DNA of 64,000 bases from Okapia johnstoni. Lineage: Eukaryota > Chordata > Mammalia > Artiodactyla > Giraffidae. Positions 33,919 to 45,099 of this stretch are shown one piece after another (positions within the stretch are counted from its first letter, which is position 1; each line of letters starts with the position of its first letter). A program made the position numbers and the translations under genes. The notes beneath the pieces were generated by a model. It ran no database searches and had not been told where the DNA came from. It saw nothing but the letters and a program-made list of their open reading frames with translations. Where the stretch lies: contig CM044313.1 of NCBI GenBank assembly GCA_024291935.2, positions 83,885,001 through 83,949,000 on the forward strand, written 5' to 3'.

Positions 33919-34944
33919 TACCTCTGTTTGAAGCCTATATATTTAGGAAGAAAGTGCTTTTTTAAGCTCTATCAACCAGGTGACTCAAATTACAAGAGAA
34001 ATATCCAGAAACAAAAGTAATAACAATGCCCTACTGTCAGAAAATTTCAAATCTAAAGGTACAAAATGTTAGAGAGTGTTAAAATACTCTACTCTGGTGA
34101 ACTGGGAGGGTGTATACAAAGTATCCTTGCCTAAAAATTGCCTGTGAATGAATATAGATTTTAAGATTTTAAAAAAGGATATTACCCAAGAGAGGAAAAG
34201 TTATCAAAAATAGTTTTGAGAATATATATTCCTTTACTTAACACAATCTTATTGCTGTTCAATAATTTTAAGATTAGCTACTGTTTAAACACTATAAGGA
34301 AAAGTTGAAAAATTCAACTGTGTTTAGAAAATTTGGCAAGGAGTAAAGAAACATCTGCTGAAAAGAAATCTCATCAGCATTTCTTATTAATTAAAATACA
34401 ATGCAGTAAAATACCATGCACCTTTTATCAATGATTTTTGAATTTATTAATAGTCCTAAGTCAGAAAATTTCTCATGGTTATACTATTATGAATTTTTGT
34501 CAGCTAAAAAGTGAGGAATATAAAATAGGAACGTGTTCTAAGGAAAGGGATGAGTTGAATAAAGTAAAGAACAACAAAAAACTAGAAATTTAACTTTTGA
34601 AGAAGGAATGATTTAATAAATCTTTGAATATATGAAGGGCTTTGTGAAATGATGGTAATCAATATTTTTATTATATTGAAGACAGAACAAGAGAAACTAA
34701 GCTTAATATTAAACATGATGGATTTGAGTTAGCAAGTTGTAAAGTATTTTCTGACAGTGAGAAATTTGTAGTGAATCTCTTTTAAACAAAAATGGGTGCT
34801 TGCTATTGTCTTATGCTTTATGCATTGCCTGATGATTGTAAAACTAGGTGATATGATCCATTTTTACACTTATGATATCATTATATAAAATATGGATTGT
34901 GTATAAATATCCTCACTAAAACCTCTCCCTAAAAGTCAAAATCA
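33919..34944. other. AT-rich unique sequence
   Basis: No feature is recognised. Confidence 0.4.
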
Positions 34945-35070
34945 CAGCACAGAGTTGGGCTCCCTGTGCTGTACAGCAGCTTCCCACTAACCATCTATTT
35001 TACATATATATGTCAATGCTACCCTCTCAATTTGTCCCACCCTTCCCTTCCCCCCATATCCAGATGACTG
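34945..35070 (-). mobile_element. L1: L1 3' UTR fragment, antisense
   Basis: GGGCTCCCTGTGCTGTACAG, CATCTATTTTACATATATAT and CTCAATTTGTCCCACCCTTC match the ruminant L1 3' UTR in reverse. Confidence 0.75.
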
Positions 35071-36438
35071 TCAATTAAAAAATGTTTACTAATGCATAGA
35101 TTACAACAGTACAGCGTTCATTACATAAAATAAAAACCTGTATCTTTTGCAAGTGAGTTCAAGATTCATGGTTTCGTCTAAGCAAATCAGAGACACTCCT
35201 CACTTAGGAATAAAACAAAATTTACTTTTCCAAAGATGTTTCATGTGCAACCACCCATCAGGAAGGGGATTCGTTACACCACTCTATGATGTCAACTTCC
35301 ACACAGGCCTCCAAACTTGATTAATTTCTCTAAAAGTAGGATATTCCTGAGCAACCCTCTGTTGCTGTAAGTTTCAATAGTAAAAATGACAGGATGAAGT
35401 TTACTATTATTCATCTAACTTAGATTTTAAAATAGCTTTTTTTAAAACCAAGTATCATTTAATGGAAAGAATCTTTTATCTGAGGTCACTGAGGGTAGAA
35501 TAGGCTGGATGTATATAAAGGACAAGAAAATATCTATTTTTAAGACTAGTAGTTCAAATTAATTTAGTTTAAACTGATAATAAATTATAAAAACTTTCTA
35601 AAGTTAAGTTTGGAGACTGTAAATTGGAATCTTTGAAATATCTGTACACATCATAATTGCATGAAGCATATTTTTCAGACTGCCTGCAAAAAATCATTTT
35701 GTTTATCTTCCTCAGGCTAAGACTTTTTTCTTTTGGTTAGGAAAATTCTCATAAGCTTCCCGTTCTGACTTAAAGAGCTTTCATGAGATTTAGGCTTTGG
35801 GCATGATCGAAGATGCAAGAGACTGGATTTTAGCTGTCCTTGATAATTACTTCTGAAAAGCAATGACTAATTCTATCAGCTTTCTGAAAAGGGTATAAAT
35901 CTTGATACTAGCAGATATTTTGTGCTGAAACAACTAGAGAAAGAAAATAATCTACTTTTTGTGTATTTAGATTGCTCACCTGCATTCATGCGTTTTCTCC
36001 AGTTTGTATCTGTAAACATAAGCATGATTAATAAAGTTCATTTAATTTTAAACCCTTACAACAATGCTGCAGTCTTCAGGATTCAATTAACTTTTGGATT
36101 TGAAAGGACTTAGAAAATAAGTCTTGTTAAAAAAACTACTAGAAAGGGAAGCAAGTGCAAAATAATGTCAATGTAGGAAGTATGAGGGACAAAACAAGGA
36201 AATAGGACATCGGTAAGGTTCATGGAAACCTGACAAGGCTCACCTTGGTTTACTTAGGAATGAAAAAATATCTTCATTGAACTATCAGAAATATTAAAAT
36301 AGCATGCCTGATTCTTGTCTATAGTTGAGATGGAGGGAGTGTCTAATATTCATTTATTCTCTGAAATGTTTCTGAAACTAGTAGCATGAGAAAACTGTTG
36401 TCAAATCAAATATTATTTTTGCATTCGTTAGACAGTGT
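35071..36438. other. Unique sequence; weak LTR-like segment at 35800-36080
   Basis: GGGTATAAATC near 35890 and AATAAAG near 36030 lie about 140 bp apart, as TATA and polyadenylation signals do in an LTR, but no terminal repeats or flanking duplication are seen. Otherwise nothing is recognised. Confidence 0.3.
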
Positions 36439-36661
36439 GCATGTGTGTGTGTTCAGTCTCTTCAGTTGTGTCCAACTCTTTGCGACTCCATGAAATATAG
36501 CCCACCAGGCTCCTCTGTGCTTGGAATTCCCCAGGCAGGAATACTGGAGTGGGTTTCCATGTCCTCCTCCAGGGGATCTTCTCCACCCAGAAATCAAACC
36601 TGGGTCTCCTGCATTGGCAGGCAAGTTCCTTATAGCTGAGCCACCAGGGAAGCCTTCATTT
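36439..36661 (-). mobile_element. Bov-tA: Bov-tA SINE
   Basis: A GTGTGTGTGTTCAGTCTCTTC tail side and an AGCTGAGCCACCAGGGAAGC head side, in reverse. GACAGTGT at 36431-36438 and 36662-36669 flank it. Confidence 0.95.
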
Positions 36662-36878
36662 GACAGTGTATTCAACAAATCATGTTTTAATTACATATTA
36701 TAGGAAATGGGATAAAGTAGTGAAAAACAATACAAAAATCCTTTCTTAGAGTTTTGAATAAAGATAATTTTGAGATGGAGGATTTAGGAAAATTATGGAG
36801 GTAACAAAATTCAAAATGATCTAGCAAGAAAAACTCATGCAAAATCTGTCAAGGGTTTGAAATGTTTACACATATGTC
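36662..36878. other. Unique sequence
   Basis: No feature is recognised. Confidence 0.4.
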
Positions 36879-36889
36879 AAGGGAATTAT

Positions 36890-37111
36890 GGGCTTCCCGG
36901 GTGGTTCAGTGATGAAGAAGACGCCTATATTGCAGGAGCCACATGAGATGTGGATTTGACCCCTGGGCTGGGAAGATTCCCTGGAGGAGATCATGGCAAC
37001 CCACTCCAATATTCTTGCCTGGAGAATCCCATGGAGAGAGGAGCCTGGCAGCCTGCAGTCCATGGGGTCGCAAAGAGTAGGACACTACTCAGAGATTAAC
37101 ATGCACACACA
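36890..37111 (+). mobile_element. Bov-tA: Bov-tA SINE
   Basis: GGGCTTCCCGGGTGGTTCAG to GATTAACATGCACACACA. Perfect 11-bp duplication AAGGGAATTAT at 36879-36889 and 37112-37122. Confidence 0.97.
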
Positions 37112-37178
37112 AAGGGAATTATACCTAAATTCTCTACAGTAGTGCTTTGCAAAATTTTTACATTCTGACATGCTTTAT

Positions 37179-37709
37179 GACCAACCTAGACAGCATATTA
37201 AAACGCAGAGACATTACTTTGTCAACAAAGGTCCGTCTATTCAAGGCTATGGTTTTTCCAGTAGTCATGTATAGATGTGAGAGTTGGACGGTGAAGAAAG
37301 CTGAGCGCCGAAGAATTGATGCTTTTGAATTGTGGTGTTGGAGAAGACTCTTGAGAGTCTCTTGGACAGCAAGGAGATCCAACCAGTCCATCCTAAAGGA
37401 GATCAGTCCTGGGTGTTCATTGGAAGGACTGATGTTGAAGCTGAGACTCCAATACTTCAGCCACCTGATGCAAAGAGCTGACTCATTTGAAAAGACCCTG
37501 ATGCTGGGAAAGATCAAGGGCAAGAGGAGAAGGGGATGACAGAGGATGAGCTGGTTGGATGGCAACCGGCTCAATGGACATGAGTTTGGATGGACTCCGG
37601 GAGTTGGGGATGGACTCCGGGAGTTGGGGATGGACAGGGAGGCCTGGCATGCTGCGCTTCATGGGGTCACAAAGAGTCAGACACAACTGAGCAACTGAAC
37701 GGAACTGAA
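37179..37709 (+). mobile_element. BovB: BovB LINE, 3' end
   Basis: Runs from GACCAACCTAGACAGCATAT through GTGTTGGAGAAGACTCTTGA and GACCCTGATGCTGGGAAAGA to AACTGAACGGAACTGAA. Perfect 14-bp duplication CTGACATGCTTTAT at 37165-37178 and 37710-37723. Low divergence marks one of the younger BovB copies here. A 20-bp unit is tandemly doubled at 37591-37630. Confidence 0.97.
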
Positions 37710-37810
37710 CTGACATGCTTTATAAAAATGATAGTAGTCATATGATAAACTGGAAGAGATCTGCCAGTTCCACATTGAGCTTTACAAAAGAAAAATTAAA
37801 AACCCGACCA

Positions 37811-38022
37811 TTGACCCTTGAACAACTCAGGGATCAAGGACACTGACCACTGAGAAGCTGAAAATCTGCACATAACTTTACAGTTGGGCCTCCAAATTTG
37901 TGGTTCTGCCACAGTGTATTCAACCAACTGAAGGTCGTATAGTACTGTAGTACATATTTATTGAAAAAAATCCATGTAGAAATGGACCCGTGCAATCCAT
38001 ACCAGTGTTGTTCAAGAGTCAG
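37811..38022. mobile_element. Tigger/MER2-like DNA transposon (non-autonomous)
   Basis: TTGACCCTTGAACAACTCAG at the left and GTTGTTCAAGAGTCAGC at the right form inverted ends of the pogo/Tigger-MER2 type. The interior (GGTTCTGCCACAGTGTATTC, TACTGTAGTACATATTTATTG) fits the same group. The element is about 210 bp and carries no transposase. Confidence 0.7.
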
Positions 38023-38036
38023 CTATATATATATAA

Positions 38037-38082
<46 letters not shown>

Positions 38083-38086
38083 AATT

Positions 38087-38117
<31 letters not shown>

Positions 38118-38125
38118 CAATTTCC
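38023..38125. repeat. (TA)n microsatellite
   Basis: Two TA runs separated by an ACACATAAATTGTATGTGTG stretch. It begins at the edge of the Tigger-like element, which targets TA. Confidence 0.95.
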
Positions 38126-38339
38126 TTATGTTACATAGTTATAAAAGAAATTATCAAATTCTGGAAAATATGTCATATTGAAGTATTTCATTTTAAAAAT
38201 AATTCTGATTTTTTCCAATTAGAATATTGAACTTCCACCTGCAAACATTACTTTTGTTATATAAGGTTATAAGGGTTTTATTTTGTTTTGCTTTTGTGTT
38301 TTTTCCTCAATGTTAAAATACAATTACATCAAATTTTGT

Positions 38340-38500
38340 GTTGGTGAGCACAGTGAAATGCTTGGAGAGGGGCACTTCCAAATAGGGCTTGGGAGTGCTG
38401 TGTCTCCCAGCCCCCAATGTCTCTCCCCATGGATCTCTTCCAGTTGGTGTTCCTAAATTTTATTCTTTATAATAGACATGTAAACATGCTGAAATGATCC
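38340..38500 (+). repeat. Possible old LTR-like fragment
   Basis: CTCCCAGCCCCCAATGTCTC followed by TCTTCCAGTTGGTGTTCCTA and TTATTCTTTATAATAGACAT resembles the 3' part of a common mammalian repeat. Not named. Confidence 0.35.
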
Positions 38501-39299
38501 TTTGGCAAACCCTACTGAGTAATACAACCTTCACTTACTCCAAGGAGAAATACTTTGAGAGGGTTCTTTGAACTGCTTCCACTATCAGGTGATGGCCAAA
38601 ATTCAAAGCAGCTTCCCAGCTTACACATCTCTAAGACAATCATGGAATTGTAGCATGGCTGCCATGCTTCCGGGATAAACAAGTGAATAAGATGTTTGGA
38701 ACGGTAAAACACATTACTACTCTTGATCATTTTTTTATGATTACCTTCCCTTTCTTATGATCACTGACAATAACAGGGTTTCTTTCTTTATTTTTTTTTT
38801 TACATAAGTAAGTAGTAACAAAAGACTGAAAGCTTTGTCTGATAAAACCTTTCTAAGCATTGACAAAAATTCAGATAGAATTATCTTTTTATGTTCTATT
38901 TTAAGATTGTGGCTGTTATATAAATCCATACCTTCTATTGTTACTGGTTTATAAGTGCATATTGAGCTTTCTTAGTTGAGATTTCCTGCTCATGTGAATG
39001 TTGAATACATTTGAGTTTTGCACACCAAATATTTTTAAATGATGATAAAAATTTTCCTCAAGTGTACACAGATGTTGATCTACTAGTCACAGCAATTCTT
39101 CACTAGCATACAAATCATAATATTGTCTAAATATTGTTCATGAATGAATGTTTAATAAGCTTTTTATCAGAGTATAAGGTGCATATTGAAAACATCTACT
39201 TATAAATAAATCAAAGTTGTACACTGCTTGATGAATCACCACAAACTAAATCTGCCTTAGAAATCACCATCTAGCACAAAAAGAGAACATTTCCTGCAC
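38501..39299. other. AT-rich unique sequence
   Basis: No feature is recognised. Confidence 0.4.
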
Positions 39300-39935
39300 T
39301 CCAGGTGTCCCCCTCATGCTCTTTAAATCCCCATCCCCATCTCCAATCCAATGATCAAAGCCCTGACTTAATGTCATGCTTGATTTTTTTCTTAGAATTT
39401 TCTATTAATGGAATCATATGGTACATATTCTTCGTATATGTTTTTTTCATTTTCTTTTGCTCAACAAGACATTTGGGAGATGGATCCACCATGCTTTATG
39501 TTGTAATACTTTGATCATTTTCTGTTATGGAGTATTCCACTGTGTAAATATACTTCAATTAATTTATCCATTTTGCTGTTAGCAAATGTATGGGTGTTTC
39601 CAGTTTTTGTCTCTTGTGGCTGTTTCTATAAACACTGTGGTACATGTCTTTTGTTTCACAGAATATGAATTTCTGCATATCTATGTGAAATTTTTGGCCT
39701 TAGATTATGCATTTGTTTAATGTTAGAAGGTAATGACAGTTTTCCAAAATTGTACAAATATTCACTCCTACCATCACTGTCTGGAGAATCCCAGGGACAG
39801 AGGAGCCTGGTAGGCTGCTGTCTATGGGGTCGTACAGAGTCGGACACAACTGAAGCGACTTAGCAGCAGCACTGTCTGTGAATTCCTCTTGCTCCACATC
39901 CTTGCTGATGTTTGGTATTTTCAGAATGTAGCCAC
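39300..39935 (-). mobile_element. L1: Old L1 3' part, antisense
   Basis: TATTAATGGAATCATATGGT, TATGGAGTATTCCACTGTGT, AATTAATTTATCCATTTTGC, GGTGTTTCCAGTTTTTGTCT and, after a short SINE, TCCACATCCTTGCTGATGTT are L1M antisense landmarks. Confidence 0.8.
39784..39869 (+). mobile_element. Bov-A: Bov-A fragment, 86 bp, severely 5'-truncated
   Basis: Begins at GAGAATCCCAGGGACAGAGG and ends GAAGCGACTTAGCAGCAG. Flanked by CACTGTCTG at 39775-39783 and 39870-39878, so it is a complete insertion event despite its size. Confidence 0.92.
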
Positions 39936-40756
39936 TGTAGTATGTGTATGATGTTATGTATGTGCTACCTAATAAGATTGTCTATGGTTTAATTTTACAT
40001 ATAAATAGCTTCTCAGAAAAAACAGCATATTACTTGCTAAGGCAGTGTCTCTGTGATATCTTGTGTGCTTCAAAGAGTTCACTTGCCATGCTGAATATTT
40101 CAGGATTTTATTTCAAATTTGTTTACTTTGACATGTCTTTGTAGAAAAATAATTTGTTATGTCATTTTTTCAAGGATTTTAACCAGTACAGGTCCTAACC
40201 TCTGTAGATTAATCTAGTACGATATAAACATCCATGACCAAATAACAAGTTGTGAACACACTGTTACTGAAGTACTAATCTCAGACACTCAAGTGCTTCA
40301 ATGGGAATGTCAGAGAGAGACATCCTACATGGTGTTGCTTCTGCTGAGCTGTTTTCTGCTTGTGGATATTATCTATAAAGATCTTACAAGCATAATGAAA
40401 ATGTGAAAATAGTATATGAAATCAAAAGTAAAGCTAAAGATTTTAAATTTACATAAAAATAACTTCACTGATGATTATGAGAGAAAATTGACTGAAGTAC
40501 TAAGACTACCTGGGATGATTAAACATGTTATTCAGGGGAAATGTTCATTGTTATAAATGTTGCAGAGGTTTATTTGATGGTGGATGCAAAAAATTAAGCT
40601 TTAAAGGCCAAAATAATTTTTAAATACAGGAATTTCAGTGTTAAACTACAATCAAATTGAATTTGAATATGTGTGAAAAATTATCTAAATGCCTCAACAA
40701 ATTCTCAGGCACTGTGGAAAGCAAGGTGGTCGCAAAGTTATGTTTCTGTTATTTGC
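39936..40756. other. AT-rich unique sequence
   Basis: No feature is recognised. Confidence 0.4.
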
Positions 40757-40832
40757 AGGAAAGAAAGAGGGAGGGAAGAAAAGAAAGAGATGAGGGAGGG
40801 GGCGGGAAGAAAGAAAGAAAAGAAGGAGAGGC
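40757..40832. repeat. GA-rich (GAAA/GGGA)n tract
   Basis: A purine-only run on the plus strand; the open frame over it is lysine/arginine-rich low complexity. Confidence 0.9.
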
Positions 40833-40851
40833 TGAAATTGATTAAGTAGTG

Positions 40852-41243
40852 AGGTGGGTGAACCCAGAGTCTGTCATAGACTGAAGTAAGTCAGAAAGAG
40901 AAAAAAATATATCATCTATTAACAGATATATATGGAATCTAAAAAATTGTACGTATGAACCTATTTGCAGGACAGGAATAGAGGGACAAATTGAGACCGT
41001 CATATTGATGTATATACACTCCCATGTATATAGTAGATACCTAGTGGGAAGCTGCTGATAACACAGGAAGCTCACTCAGCTCAGTGCTCTGTGATGACCT
41101 AGAGGGATGTCTGGAGCGAGTGAGAGGGAGGCTCAAGAGGGAAGGGATATACTTTTATACTTATTGCTGACTCATGTTTTTGTACAGCAGAAACTAAGAC
41201 AACATTGTAAAGCAATTATCCTCCAATTAAAAATAAATAACAA
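40852..41243 (+). mobile_element. L1: Artiodactyl L1 3' end, sense
   Basis: GTGAACCCAGAGTCTGTCAT, AGTAAGTCAGAAAGAG, TATATGGAATCTAAAAAATT, GCTCAGTGCTCTGTGATGAC, ATTGTAAAGCAATTATCCTC and an A-rich end (AATTAAAAATAAATAA) are the ruminant L1 3' UTR in sense, 5'-truncated. Confidence 0.9.
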
Positions 41244-41561
41244 GAGGAGAGGGAAACTGTGGGAGGGATAGAAGAATGAAGAGAGAAAGAAAGGAAGCAT
41301 CCATTAGTATGAGTAATGTAGTAAAATCTTAACTATAAGCTATTAAAGGAAGATTAGGATATAAAATCATCACCAAAATTAAAAATTCAGAGAGCTTTAA
41401 AATTCTACTCTGACCATGAACTTTTAATTCTTCTAGTTAATTAACAACAAATAGATTGCCTTATGCCATTTCTTTACATATAACCTAGATAGTATACTTT
41501 ATGCAATAAACCCACTACATTCTCATAGAAGTTCAATTTCAGTTGCAATCTTTAAATGTTA
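41244..41561. other. AT-rich unique sequence
   Basis: No feature is recognised. Confidence 0.4.
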
Positions 41562-41764
41562 TGTGGTATGCTTAGTCGCTCAGTCATATCCAACTGTAGC
41601 CTTCCAGGCTCCTCCTCCATGGGATTTTTTTAAGCAAAAATACTGGAATGGGTTTCCATTTCCTACTCCAGAAGATCTCCCCGACTCAGGGATTGAAGTC
41701 ATGCCTCCTGGGTCTCCTGCATTGCAGGTGGTTTCTTTATCCACTAAAGCATTGGGGAAACCCC
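41562..41764 (-). mobile_element. Bov-tA: Bov-tA SINE
   Basis: ATGCTTAGTCGCTCAGTCAT to CACTAAAGCATTGGGGAAAC, in reverse. The head is diverged. Confidence 0.94.
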
Positions 41765-41960
41765 CTACAGCCTGCCCCAGAAAAATAGAAAAAACAAAGG
41801 GTACTAATCTCCAAATGAATTTTTAATATAAGAAATGCTACATTCTATTTTTTGTATTCTATACAAATGTTAATCCACCCATGATTACAAATTTTATGTG
41901 CTATTTATACATTGCCTTAGTTTTCTAGGGTAGATTGAATATAATTTGAGTAGTAGGTTA

Positions 41961-42327
41961 GTTCAAACTGTGGTGCTAAATAAGGTTCTTCAGAGTCCCT
42001 TGGACAGCAAGGAGATCAAACCACTCAATCATAAAGGAAATCAACACTGAATATTCACTGGAAGGACTGATGCTGAACCTGAAGCCCCAGTATTTTGGCC
42101 ACCTGATGCGAAAAGGCAACTCATTGGAAAAGACCCTAATGCTGGGAAGGATTGAGGGCAGGAGGAGAAGGAGGCGACAGAGGATGAGATGGTTGGATGG
42201 CATCATTGACTCAATGGATATGAGTTTGAGCAAACTGCAGGAAATAGTGAAGGAGAGGGAAGCCTGGTGCGCTGCAGTCCACGAGGTCTCAAAGAGTCAG
42301 ATACCACTTAGCGACTGAACAACAACA
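41961..42327 (+). mobile_element. BovB: BovB LINE, short 3' end
   Basis: From GTTCAAACTGTGGTGC through GACCCTAATGCTGGGAAGGA to CTTAGCGACTGAACAACAAC. Flanked by AGTAGGTTA at 41952-41960 and 42328-42336. Confidence 0.96.
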
Positions 42328-42336
42328 AGTAGGTTA

Positions 42337-43076
42337 ATACAAATGCTAAAACAAGTGGGAGGAGCACTGACAGAAATCCTTGCAGCTTTCAGTCTGGGTA
42401 AGTCAGTCATTCAGAAATATCTATTTCATCTATCCTGACCTGATTTAAGACCCTTCATATTCTGATCTTGAGCAGGGTCAGAACTGAACAATTTCAATTT
42501 CTTTTTATTTTTTTTTAACTAATTCAACATTTTCAAATTTTAAGCCAGGCTGGCCAATTTCTTTTTACAGGTAAACTGTTTTAATGCATGCTGGTTTCTA
42601 CACCTTTAATATTATTTTCCTTCCCTCTCATCCCTTCCATCTTCTCATCCCTTCCATCTTCCATTAATCAAACCTAATAAAGAAGTCCAAACACATGACA
42701 TGCTATATCAGTTACTGTCTGAATCACAACTTTGGCCTGTACCACATGAATTATATACTTTGATAACTTTGTCAATTAAGCTTAGTCTGACCAATTGATT
42801 GTACTTCCTTGGGAATATGACTTATATAACATTTATTCTTAGAAACCAGCAAGAAAATTTGATATTTCAAATTACAGTGATGTTTAAGGACAGTAATGGT
42901 ATAATATCTCTTTTCACTATTTCACTGAAAAGGAATCCTTGTAAGTGTAGCAAACAAACAAACAAACAAACCCTGATAAGGTGTTTCTTTTTAAGCAATA
43001 AATGATACCATTCCAGACTTGTCAATTTCTTTCCCTAATTTTTCTTGGTTTCTTGTCTTAGCACTTTAAAACAATG
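42337..43076. other. Unique sequence with (AAAC)n
   Basis: An AAAC run lies at about 42952-42972. Nothing else is recognised. Confidence 0.45.
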
Positions 43077-43085
43077 TTAAGATGG

Positions 43086-43301
43086 GCTTCCCTGGTGACT
43101 CAGATGGTAAAGAATCTGTCTGCAATGCAGAAGACCCAGATTCAATCCTTGAGTCTGGAAGATTCCCTGGAGAAAGGAATGGTTACCTACTCAGTTATTC
43201 TTGTCTGGAGAATTCCATGGACAGAGGAGCCTGGCAGACTACAGTCCATTGGGTTGCAAAGAGTCAGGCATGACTGAGTGACTAATACTTTCCGTGTTTC
43301 T
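43086..43301 (+). mobile_element. Bov-tA: Bov-tA SINE
   Basis: GGCTTCCCTGGTGACTCAGA to CATGACTGAGTGACTAATAC. Flanked by TTAAGATGG at 43077-43085 and 43302-43310. Confidence 0.96.
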
Positions 43302-43489
43302 TTAAGATGGGATGACATCAATATGGCCCTCTAGGATGTTCAGAGAAAGCTGGTAGCTCAGAGAGTGAGAGAAAACTTACTTCAGTGTGAGCAGTCTATA
43401 GACTTTTGATCTAACTTTCCCCAGTAAATGTGACATCAGAAGAACACTATTTTGATTTAGATAGCTGCTTTGTACTGCATATACACTTT

Positions 43490-43760
43490 CAGAATTTATT
43501 CAACAAATGTTTTTTTGAGTGCTCACTGAGTGCTGTTTTAGGTAGTGGGTAGTTAATCATGAGAAAAACAATGTTTATTCTGTCATGGCCACCATAGTGA
43601 CTTGATCCAAGTAGTGAGTGGAAACTGAAAATAAATGAGATTAGAAAGTCTCTTCTGTTTAAATCAGGAGGGCTTTGTTGAAATGGCAGACAAGTTTCTA
43701 TTCAGTGATGGAAAGCCATAGGGAGGTTCTGTGTAGAGATTTTAAACCTGATGTAATTCT
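43490..43760 (+). repeat. Old mammal-wide repeat, family not named
   Basis: ATTTATTCAACAAATGTTTTT, GAGTGCTCACTGAGTGCTGT and later GAAATGGCAGACAAGTTTC resemble the frequent TTCAACAAATATTTATTGAGYGCCTACT repeat. Confidence 0.45.
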
Positions 43761-44190
43761 AAAAATTTTCATATTGACTGCTGTGTGACTCTCAGAGTTG
43801 AGTTCTATTACTTATTTATATTTAAAAATTATATGCCAGTATAGTCAAATTACATATTATAAAAGTATATATGTTAATTATAGGAAAATATACACACAAG
43901 TATTTATATATTGAAATTTTAATGGTGGTTGCATCTAGTGATGGATTGAGAGTATTAGCCAATCTCCATGGCTACTCTATATGGATCTTGGGGAGTCAAC
44001 CACAAGCCCACTACACAATAGTGCTTTAATTTGTCACTGTGCCTTTAGGTTGTCTGAATTATATACCTCCCAAGTTGATATTTCTAAAATAAAATTTTGT
44101 TGAATTTACTCACTGTTTAAAATCCATCAATAGTCCTCTATTGGGGCATTTTGGAAAACTTAAAATCTATCACCACTGTAGTTCTTTATT
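43761..44190. other. AT-rich unique sequence
   Basis: No feature is recognised. Confidence 0.4.
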
Positions 44191-44194
44191 GTCC

Positions 44195-45075
44195 CCTTTT
44201 TTGTTGTTCATTTGCTAAGTTGTGTCTGACTCTTTGCAATCCCATGAACTGCAGCATACCAGGCTTTCCTGTCCTTCACTATCTCCTGGAGTTTGTTCAG
44301 ACTCATGTAAATTGAGTCAATGATGCCATCCAACCATCTCATCCTCTGTCACCCCGTTTTCCTCCTGCTTTCAATCTTTCCCAGCATCAGGGTCTTTTCC
44401 AATGAGTTGACTCTTCATATCAGATGATCAAAGTATTAGAGCTTCAGGCTCAGCATTAGTCCTTCCAATGAACATTTAGGGTTGATTTCCTTTATGATTG
44501 AGTGGTTTGATCTCCTTGCTGTCCAAGGGACTCTCAAGAGATTTCTCCAGCACCACAGTTCAAAAGCCTCAGTTCTACATGTGTTCCCCATCCTGAAACC
44601 CCCCTCCCACCTCCCTCCCCATCCCATCCCCCTGGGTCATCCCATTGCCCCAGCCCTGAGCATTTGTCTCATGCATCGAACCTGAAGTGGTGTTCTGTTT
44701 CACATATGATAATATACATGTTTCAATGCTATTCTCTCAGAACGTCCCACCCTCACCTTCTCCGTCAGAGACCATAAAACTGTTATATGCATCTGTGTTG
44801 TAAAGTAATTAGCCCCCAACTAAAATAAATAAATTAAAAATAAATAAATAAATAAAGGCAGGAGGAAAAGGGGACAACAGAGGAAAAAAAAAAAAGCCTC
44901 AGTTCTTTGGCATTCAGTCTTTATGCTCCAACTCTCACATCCGTACATGACTACTGGGAAAAATAGCCTTTACTATATGGACCTTTGTCATTAAAGTCAT
45001 GTCTCTGCTTTTGAGTATGCTGTCTAAGATTGTCATAGCTTTTCTTCCAAGGAATAGGCATCTTTTAATTTGCCC
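44195..45075 (-). mobile_element. BovB: BovB LINE, 3' end, interrupted
   Basis: Reverse BovB landmarks run from TCATTTGCTAAGTTGTGTCT to TTCAAAAGCCTCAGTTCT, are interrupted by an L1-derived insertion at 44577-44891, and resume with TTTGGCATTCAGTCTTTATG to TTTTCTTCCAAGGAATAGGC. Similar flanks (TTGTCCCCTT near 44189, TTGCCCCCTT near 45071) may be the BovB target-site duplication. Confidence 0.94.
44577..44891 (+). mobile_element. L1: 5'-inverted L1 insertion with extra BovB-like 3' segment
   Basis: Perfect 15-bp duplications AAAAGCCTCAGTTCT (44562-44576 and 44892-44906) bound the insert. Its left part (44577 to about 44797: ACATGTGTTCCCCATCCTGA onwards) is ruminant L1 in antisense. Its right part (TGTAAAGTAATTAGCCCCCA, AATAAATAAATAAA) is the L1 3' end in sense, the classic twin-priming inversion. 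After the first A-rich tail come about 27 bp (GGCAGGAGGAAAAGGGGACA...) matching BovB, then a second A run. That reads as read-through transduction of source-locus sequence. Confidence 0.85.
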
Positions 45076-45099
45076 CCTTGACCATATACAAATCAACAC

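Noticed and set aside
42500..42570. Local repeat of GGCCAATTTCTTTTTAC-like text
   Set aside because: Only a loose partial duplication in AT-rich DNA; not convincing as an element.
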